NCBI GenBank assembly: GCA_003254925.1
Contig: QANZ01053544.1
Location: 7,184 to 71,183 of the forward strand
Direction: 5' to 3'
DNA from: Chamaecrista fasciculata
Lineage: Eukaryota; Streptophyta; Magnoliopsida; Fabales; Fabaceae
Length of the DNA: 64,000 nt
The position numbers were made by a program, and so were the translations under genes. Shown here piece by piece: positions 57,456 to 64,000 of the stretch; within the stretch, counting starts at the first letter, position 1, and every line of letters starts with the position of its first letter. The notes beneath the pieces were generated by a model. That model was not told the origin of the DNA. It saw only the letters and a list, made by a program, of their open reading frames with translations, and did not search any database.

Positions 57456-60400
57456 TCACTGCTTTTGACCTAACCGTAGAGGGTATACAGTATCAAATAC
57501 AACCCTTGCAAAAACATGCCGTATTTCCCGCAGGTCACCATCAGCTAAGGACTCATAATTGATTTTTCTGCCACGTTTTGACACAAATTTCTCTGAAGTT
57601 TCTACTTTCACACAGTCAAAGATGCTTCTAGCTTTTAGATGAAACCCTAATGGGATGAATACCTGTTATATTGACGCAAATATTAAGTGTACAAACCAAT
57701 AGTGTAAATCAAGCTGCTTTTATATCTAGTTCTTTTGCCATATTGCTTTGTTCAATGCTCACACAACATTAAAAGCAGGTAAAAAGGTTTTCCGGACCAA
57801 TGATATTCTAGCACAATAAATTCAGTTGGTTTGTCCAGATGCATATAATTTTTTTTTAAAAAAAAAAAAAGTTAAAAGCAGAAAGAGGGAAACACAACTC
57901 ACCAGATCGGAGTAAGGAGCTTTAGGATAGTCAGCCATTGCCTGAGATACAAAATGCTCATCAGTCATCTGCAACAAAGTTCCTTTAACAGACTCGGCAA
58001 GATCCAGAATCTCTTGTGGCAGCTCCTCATCATTGAGATCCAATGGATCCAATAATTCAGGAAATCTCTCATCGTGTGGTTTTGTGATCCTCCTTGCTAT
58101 GTTTATGGCTTCCAAAAAATCTCCACCATTATAGACCAGAAGACTAAATGCAGCAACCACTAAGGGGTCTCTTGGTTTATCACTCAGAGCTTTATGAAAT
58201 GCTAAGATACCAACCCTGAAAGAAAAGACTGTTATCAGTCTTGTTTGGTTGGACCCAACTATTAATCAACATCTTAATGCTTTCTAATTATATATATATT
58301 AGACATAAAGATAAGTTATATAACAAACACCTTTGACACACAGAATTAGCTAAGAAGTAAAATAATGGTCAGAAATTTATTTCCTGCCATTTGCAACAAG
58401 AGGAACAAGATATCTTGAAAATAAATCAAGCTCTTGGTCAAACATTTAATCTGAAACAGGAAGGGAGAAGGAAAATATTTACTATATTTCTTTAATTTTG
58501 TAAAGTTCAATATTACTGCCATTTATATTTGAACAAACAAGTTATTCTTGCCTATAATTTTCAGTCCAACTTAACCATAATTAAAAGTAGACTATATAGC
58601 TTTTATAAATAAAATAATTAAATTACATACTAAAATATGAATAAGGATAGTATTGAGTTTTGAGTACTACACGAATACCTTATTACAAAAAATAACTCAA
58701 TTTTCAAAAAAATGATGATTGACACACTTTTAATGCAAAACACATGAAGTTATTCTCATAACTTCTTTCATATAATTAGACTAGTTTAAAGCACAGGGCT
58801 AACAATAAAGTAAAACAAGAAATAGTCACTGCTCCAAAATAGATCTTACCATAAACTGCTATGACATGGAAGATTAGGTGCCAAAAGTCTATCCAAATTG
58901 GAGAACAAAGACTGCAAATGAAGTTCAAAAGATTCCATAAAAAACTTTGTGCTCACATTTTGAGCAATTTAAATTAATACAAATGTAGCAAATAGTATCT
59001 TGCTGAGATAACTGATTACCCCTAACCAAATCAGATATATAAAAATATATCGCCTCCAAAAACTGAAAATATTAAGAACTTGAGAGGTCTTATTGTGTGT
59101 GAAGAGAAAGAACAAAAATGGAATATTATGTTTGTTCTGTCATAAACGACTCAAACATAATTATTAGATAGGGAAACCATATATATGTACATTTGCAGCC
59201 TGAACCTGTATAGAACATGGATGTGGTAGTCAATGATCACATTAAGAGCCTGACTGCCTGAGAGTAAAAATAAGAATAACTATCTTATTATGAAGATGCC
59301 TTTTAGTCTGGTCATCTTAAAGCTTAATTAGTAAATAACTGATATAAATCACAAATCCTCAGGAAGCAGCAAGGGAGAGCATCAACTTGAATTGATTCAG
59401 TTTTTCTGTTTGTGCAGCCAATTTAATATGATGGCTAGAAAAGCCATCCAATTGATCCAGTTTCTTTGCCTCAACTGAACCAGTCCAACCCAACCTCGGT
59501 CATTTCAAATTATACTAAAATTTTATAAGTTTTTAGCATTTAATATATTTTATTCTCCACTGTGAGCCAAGGTATAAGTTTTTAGCATTTAATATATTTT
59601 ATTCTCCACTGTGAGCCAAGGCTCACAGTAAGGTTGCTGCCTGGTGACCTAGAGGTCACAGGTTCAAATCCTGAAAACAACCTCTCTGTAAAGCAGGGGT
59701 AGGCTGGGTACGAGCCCGGATCTACTGCAGTGGATTTCCCGCCAAATCCACTGCAGTGGCCTAAAGTGAGGGCATCTCAACCGTTGCCTACATCTCAATG
59801 TACAATATTTTGCCACGTCACCATAGCTCCTAAATGAAACGCAGCGTCCAAGTTTTTCGTTCACCTTCTTCTTCTTTCTATCACGTGCCTCTTCTTCTTC
59901 AGCTTCAAACACTCATGTCGTCATCCCGACGGTGGTTCAGTCGGCGCCACCGCCGCTGTAGATTCCATGACCATTTCCGGCTCGACTCCTCCCGCCGCTT
60001 CTGACGGTGGACTGTGACGCAGCGATTCATTTAGGAGATTAAGTCGATGAAGAGATTCCGTTGCCGCAACTGCCCGCACCAATTTGTCTCCGGCGAAGGA
60101 AACGAACCCGATGTAGGAACCGGAGGCGAAGCCAAAGAACCGGCGATACATTAATGAATATCCCAACCAGATCTGTGTGTATCATTTTGGCCTGTGCACT
60201 CCCATTTAAAATTAACCAATACCCCACCATATTGTATTTTGCCTACCAATATCCAATTTCTAATTTCATCTTCTCGCCTAAGCATCAGAAAGAATAGAGT
60301 AAATGATGAATTTAAGCTACAGCCATTGTATTATTCCTTTGTCACATCTTCTCGTCCTATCTTCTTTTTGTCACAGTTCCACCGTCGGAAGCGGCGGGAG

Positions 60401-62943
60401 GAGTCGAGCCGAAAATGGTCAAGGAATCTACAGCGGCGGTGGTGCCGACTGAACCACCGTCGGGATGACGACATGAGTGTTTGAAGCTGAAGAAGAAGAG
60501 GCACGTGATAGAAAGAAGAAGAAGGTGAACGAAAAACTTGGACGCTGCGTTTCATTTAGGAGCTATGGTGACGTGGCAAAATATTGTACATTGAGATGTA
60601 GGCAACGATTGAGATGCCCTCACTTTAGGCCACTGCAGTGGATTTGGTGGGAAATCCACTGCAGTGGATCCGGGCTCGCATTATCTTAATCCTCCCCAGA
60701 CTCCACTTAGTGGGAGCCTCGTGCACTGGGCTGCCCTTTTTTTTTAACCATTATAAATTATATATAATTAATAATTGTAAATTATAAATAGATAAAATAG
60801 AAAATTTAAATATTTTATTCGTTAATCAGTTTGATCAGTACAACTTGGATGTCATCTTGCGCCATCCAATAACTAAACTGATTGGATTATTTTTGTCAAA
60901 TTTCCATCTAGTAGATTTAATCCATTGATAAATTTTTGCAGGATCAGTTCATTTAGACTTTGATAGAATTGGGTTTGCTCACCTGTATCAGGTAGTGGAA
61001 TCAGGAATCTCCTTATATTGCAATTTTTGTTTATACTTTATGGTGTAGTAGGGATTATGTAAGAAGAGGGAAGAAGGCATTGCATGGATTTCCAAGCATT
61101 AACATGTTTTCAAGGCACAACTTGAAGGACAGGAAATGAACAGGTGATAAGCTTAAGAGAAGACTTGATATCTTATATGCTATTCCACCTAAACAAATGT
61201 GAGTATATCAATCTGGAAAGATGCCACTTATATAAAGTCTCAACTTCACAAAGAGGTATACGATACCAAAAGCATATTGGTTTTCTTGTCCCGTCTCCGA
61301 AATCCATGGCGAACAAAGTAAGCAGCCTGTAACGAAAACATTAATTAAACTCACAGACTAAGACTGGCATAGAAATTAAAACTACTAAACTCACAGACTA
61401 AGACTGACATATAGAAATCAAAACTAAGTGTGTCAAGAATACATCCACCTGAAAGGGAAGAAGTATATCTAGAAGCCCAAATTTCCATAGTAATCTCAAA
61501 GAAGCTTCAGCAGAACCATAAGCTAGCATATAATTCATTTCCATCATCAGCCTGCCCTAAAACAATTTAAAAAGAACAAATCAGGCAGGATATTCTCCTC
61601 TTTGGAAATAATAAGGGAAAAAAACACATTAATAAACCTTATCAAGTCTTAAAACCGAAGGTGAAAGATTTTTAACAAAATGAGCTGTTTCCCTGGAAAA
61701 GCCAAAGCCTAAGCGTGCAGCAATTCTAATCCCACGTAGAATGCGAGCTGCAGAGAAAATGCGGTCAGAGTGTCAGACTTTTTTGTTAAACATAGAAGCA
61801 GATACCTGGGGCAATTTACCACAGGAAAATTAGGGAAATGGAGAATGAACTATTTTAGTTTTACATTGAATGTCAAGTGGTCAATAACTCACCACAATCC
61901 TCCCGAAAAGAAGTACATGGTGGAAGTACAGTTCGCACCTATTCACATAGAAAATTATTATGGACAGTTCAGATTGCTAATTAGTAAAAGTATAAGAAAT
62001 CAAAGCTGATAAGAGATACATGCACACTTTAGCCTTTTTAATATCTTGCATTCCTCCCAGGTAATCATAAACAATTTTTGCATATGGATCGTACATCAAC
62101 CTGGAAGAGAATAAAGTTAATAACAGCACAAGGAGATGCAAAAACAACATTTTCAAAAATAGCAAAGACGATGTTCAAACCCATTAATAGTAAAGTCTCG
62201 CTGCAAACAATTTCTCCAACGAAGATAATCCTTCTTGTCACAGTCATTTGGTCGCTTAATATCATGATAGGTGTCCACACCCAACTTGCGTCTAGCAGTA
62301 TTAAAACTTGAAACCTAATAAAAAGCACAATGGAATTATCATGATTCATAAAAGAACAGATGAAATCAAGTTTAATATAATTACTACAACAGCCCTCCTT
62401 AGTAGGAAAATATCAAGAAGAATTCTAAATTTCAATGATCTAAAATTCGATTTAATAATATCACCAAAAAAAAAGTTTGATTTTATAAAACATAACACAA
62501 CCAACCTCAACAATGCTACCGTCAACGTGAACATGACATATAGGGAACCGTTTACCAATCATCTCACACCAAGAAAAAGCTCTCATCACCTACAAATTGA
62601 GATTCACCAAGAAATATAAAGATCTGAAGACAAGCACCAGTTTAACCTTTCAAATGCCATGTCATGAATTATCTTCTGTACACGACCCACTTGTTCCAAA
62701 CACCACATGCTGATAAAAACACACTTGTTCTCATGCTTCTGACTGCTCTTTATTCAACTTGGCTATTTATTCAAAGAGTCTTCCACTAAACTTTGGTAGT
62801 GATAATTAATTTGAAAATAACACAGAAGTACAAGATAAAGGTAACCTCTTTAAGCTCAGCTGAAGTTATAACATCAAAGTCCTTTGGTGTCCGCTTAAGA
62901 ATAAGATCTCGTACACAACCTCCTACGAGGTATACATCATATC
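57456..62943 (-). CDS. Bacterial-type poly(A) polymerase / CCA-adding-like protein, 5' end missing
   Basis: Eleven exons of the C-terminal about 430 residues: 62846-62943, 62506-62589, 62181-62314, 62028-62100, 61893-61938, 61638-61747, 61449-61556, 61267-61326, 58850-58911, 57903-58215, 57456-57662. Class II nucleotidyltransferase motifs are clear: GGCVRDLILKRTPKDFDVIT (GG, RD, then the metal-binding D.D pair), SSFNTARR, RDFTIN and ARILRGIRIAARLGF. Plant members are annotated as polynucleotide adenylyltransferases, probably organellar. They add A tails or CCA ends, and which of the two cannot be told here. The first visible exon begins in mid-codon, so earlier exons exist; they were not found by 64000 and probably lie beyond the window. 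The 2.4-kb intron before 58911 holds the SINE and hairpin insertions. Confidence 0.9.
59524..59621 (+). repeat. Perfect tandem duplication, 2 x 49 bp
   Basis: Units 59524-59572 and 59573-59621 both run from tataagtttttagcattt to gtgagccaagg. The end of the second unit with the following bases forms a 20-bp palindrome, ctgtgagccaaggctcacag. It directly abuts the SINE. Confidence 0.9.
59627..60745 (+). mobile_element. Au-like SINE, split by a hairpin element
   Basis: The 5' part (59627-59708) has a tRNA-like promoter with the B box GGTTCAAATCC (59661-59671) after tggtgacctagaggtcaca, then cctctctgtaaagcaggggt. The 3' part (60681-60745) reads ttaatcctccccagactcca, agtgggagcctcgtgcactg and gggctgcccttttttttt. 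These blocks match the plant Au SINE as I remember it, including its T-run end. Between them sits the 972-bp hairpin element 59709-60680. It lies in an intron of the PAP-like gene, in antisense orientation to it. Confidence 0.7.
59709..60680. mobile_element. Foldback element with two about 310-bp inverted arms
   Basis: Arms 59709-60018 and 60370-60680 are reverse complements with only about ten differences by eye. They start TACGAGCCCGGATC and TGCGAGCCCGGATC, followed by nested CCACTGCAGTGG palindromes. The 351-bp loop is unrelated sequence. The arm sequence is GC-richer than the intron and translates as a short identical frame from either arm (MFEAEEEEARDRKKKKVNEK). There is no transposase and no obvious target duplication. 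A long-TIR Mutator or Foldback type is likely, but the class is uncertain. Confidence 0.75.
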
Positions 62944-64000
62944 CTACAAGCAGAAAAAAAGGGGTTCCATATTTTACAGTAGCAGAACATTCCCAATCAA
63001 GAATCAAGTAAAACATGGTTAGCGAGAAAAAAGAAAATGTAACATTATAATTACTTGGTAATGCAAACATACGTATTAACACTCAATCAGACACAACAAC
63101 ATCAATCTCAATAAAACCAAGGCCATCACCTAATATTAGTAAAGTTTAATTAACAACTGAAGGTTGCTAGTTAGCATTGCAGATCTACACCTAGAAGCCA
63201 TTCACATTTATGCTAAAGTCATGAGCATAGAAGTGCTTAGACATACATCAGAGTGTGAGAGAAGAATTTGTCCAGGGTAGTTAACAGTTACAACGGCGAT
63301 TAAAGTGCACTGGTGACAAGACGGGCCACATTAAAGGGCAAGCTAAGTTGCATTAATACAGATAATTAAAAATACAAGGTAGGGGGATACGGCACAATAT
63401 ACTTAAACGATCATCTTTCTTATTATTCCAGAAAATATCAAAATTAATTTTAAATTTACAAATTAACCAATAGAACAAAATAAGAAAAGAAAATAAATTA
63501 AGTAATTCTGTAATTAAAAAAATCAAAAACGGTTAAAAAAAAGGTTGAATCCCCAATAAAGCAGCAAGCCCACCAAAGTATCCTACCTTGTCAATTCCAT
63601 CCCAATTGTTCTGGTTTATCTTTCTCATTTCTACCCTAGTCTCTATTTACTTTACCCTGCACATTCCCGTCTACCCTATATATTCTGATTATCTGATTCA
63701 TTTCATCTCAACACCAATGTCCATTCTCCCCTACCATCCATCTGTTTGATCTCTTATTACTCCAAATCAAGAGAGGTCCCTTATTTGTTTAAATTTAAGA
63801 TACAAATCTGGTTTGTATTTTGCCGTACTCATAACGTATCTATACGACCATACCTGATACAGATAAGTTGGCCATTTGGCCGAACAGGTACAACATAATG
63901 CAGGTGTCGGTCATATTTAAGAATATATTTTCTGCAGAATCAACTGCAGTTCAACTATTACAATCAGGCATTTCCTGATTATAAACCAAATCTTTTATTC
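62944..64000. other. Probable 5' intron of the PAP-like gene; one candidate exon
   Basis: No exon encoding the expected N-terminal part of the polymerase is recognisable. One splice-bounded open stretch lies on the minus strand at 63854-63931 (acceptor ttctgcag, donor cag|gtatgg). Otherwise AT-rich sequence. Confidence 0.35.
63854..63931 (-). CDS. Candidate exon, 78 nt, function unknown
   Basis: It has good acceptor and donor motifs on the minus strand and is open in two frames. One frame reads KYDRHLHYVVPVRPNGQLIC. The other is phase-compatible with the PAP-like exon at 62943 but gives a hydrophobic peptide unlike the family N-terminus. It could be an alternative first exon or chance. Confidence 0.2.

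Noticed and set aside
59640-59675. Possible tRNA gene because of a GGTTCAAATCC B box
   Set aside because: No cloverleaf can be drawn; the flanking blocks match an Au-like SINE instead.
1-64000. CRISPR arrays, operons, rRNA genes, LTR retrotransposons
   Set aside because: No spacer-repeat arrays or bacterial gene layout; no rRNA sequence; no long terminal repeats with primer-binding sites or pol domains were recognised.

Overview
This is nuclear DNA from a flowering plant, most likely a eudicot. It is AT-rich, its genes have many short GT-AG introns, and the products belong to plant families: an AGD-type ArfGAP, a plant lysosomal-type alpha-mannosidase, a MEI2-like RNA-binding protein, a PHT3 phosphate carrier and a bacterial-type poly(A)/CCA polymerase. 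Repeats are plant types too (Au-like SINE, PIF/Harbinger and Mutator derivatives, DUF4283-type LINE ORF1). I cannot name the species.

The left third (1-17000) is gene-poor and repeat-rich. It holds a PIF/Harbinger-like element that carries a captured piece of an ABCG transporter gene (1128-2721), a long LINE ORF1 with no reverse transcriptase after it (4778-7177, minus), a foldback Mutator-like element with a perfect 10-bp target duplication (12627-13517) and a GGT-rich minisatellite (about 15424-15592).

From 17000 rightward, six host genes can be followed exon by exon. They are a small single-pass membrane protein (17004-18473, minus, 3 exons, 173 aa); an ArfGAP with BAR, PH, ArfGAP and ankyrin domains (22288-31210, minus, 21 exons, 796 aa); a GH38 alpha-mannosidase (35117-43313, plus, 29 exons, 1019 aa); a MEI2-like RNA-binding protein (46213-52715, plus, 14 coding exons, 974 aa); a mitochondrial phosphate carrier (54065-56676, plus, 6 exons, 356 aa); and the C-terminal part of a poly(A) polymerase/CCA-adding-like protein (57456-62943, minus, 11 exons visible, 5' end not found). 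In every gene the exon lengths keep frame across the junctions. The genes do unrelated jobs (vesicle traffic, glycoprotein turnover, meiosis/meristem RNA binding, mitochondrial phosphate import, RNA 3'-end work), so nothing suggests a functional cluster.

Introns and intergenic gaps are packed with short inverted-repeat elements built on a 'TTTGGTCC' motif. Four copies of one family have perfect 9-bp target duplications, which identifies them as Mutator-like (MULE) derivatives. The PAP gene's 2.4-kb intron contains a 972-bp near-perfect hairpin inserted into an Au-like SINE. Three introns begin with GC instead of GT (one in AGD, two in the MEI2-like gene), and the last MEI2-like intron ends in a duplicated acceptor site.

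I did not find a new multi-gene system. The most unusual items are the gene-capturing Harbinger element, the nested hairpin in the SINE, the solo LINE ORF1 and the duplicated splice acceptor. Limits: exon borders were read by eye, UTR ends are estimates, and repeat families were judged from motifs, not a database.
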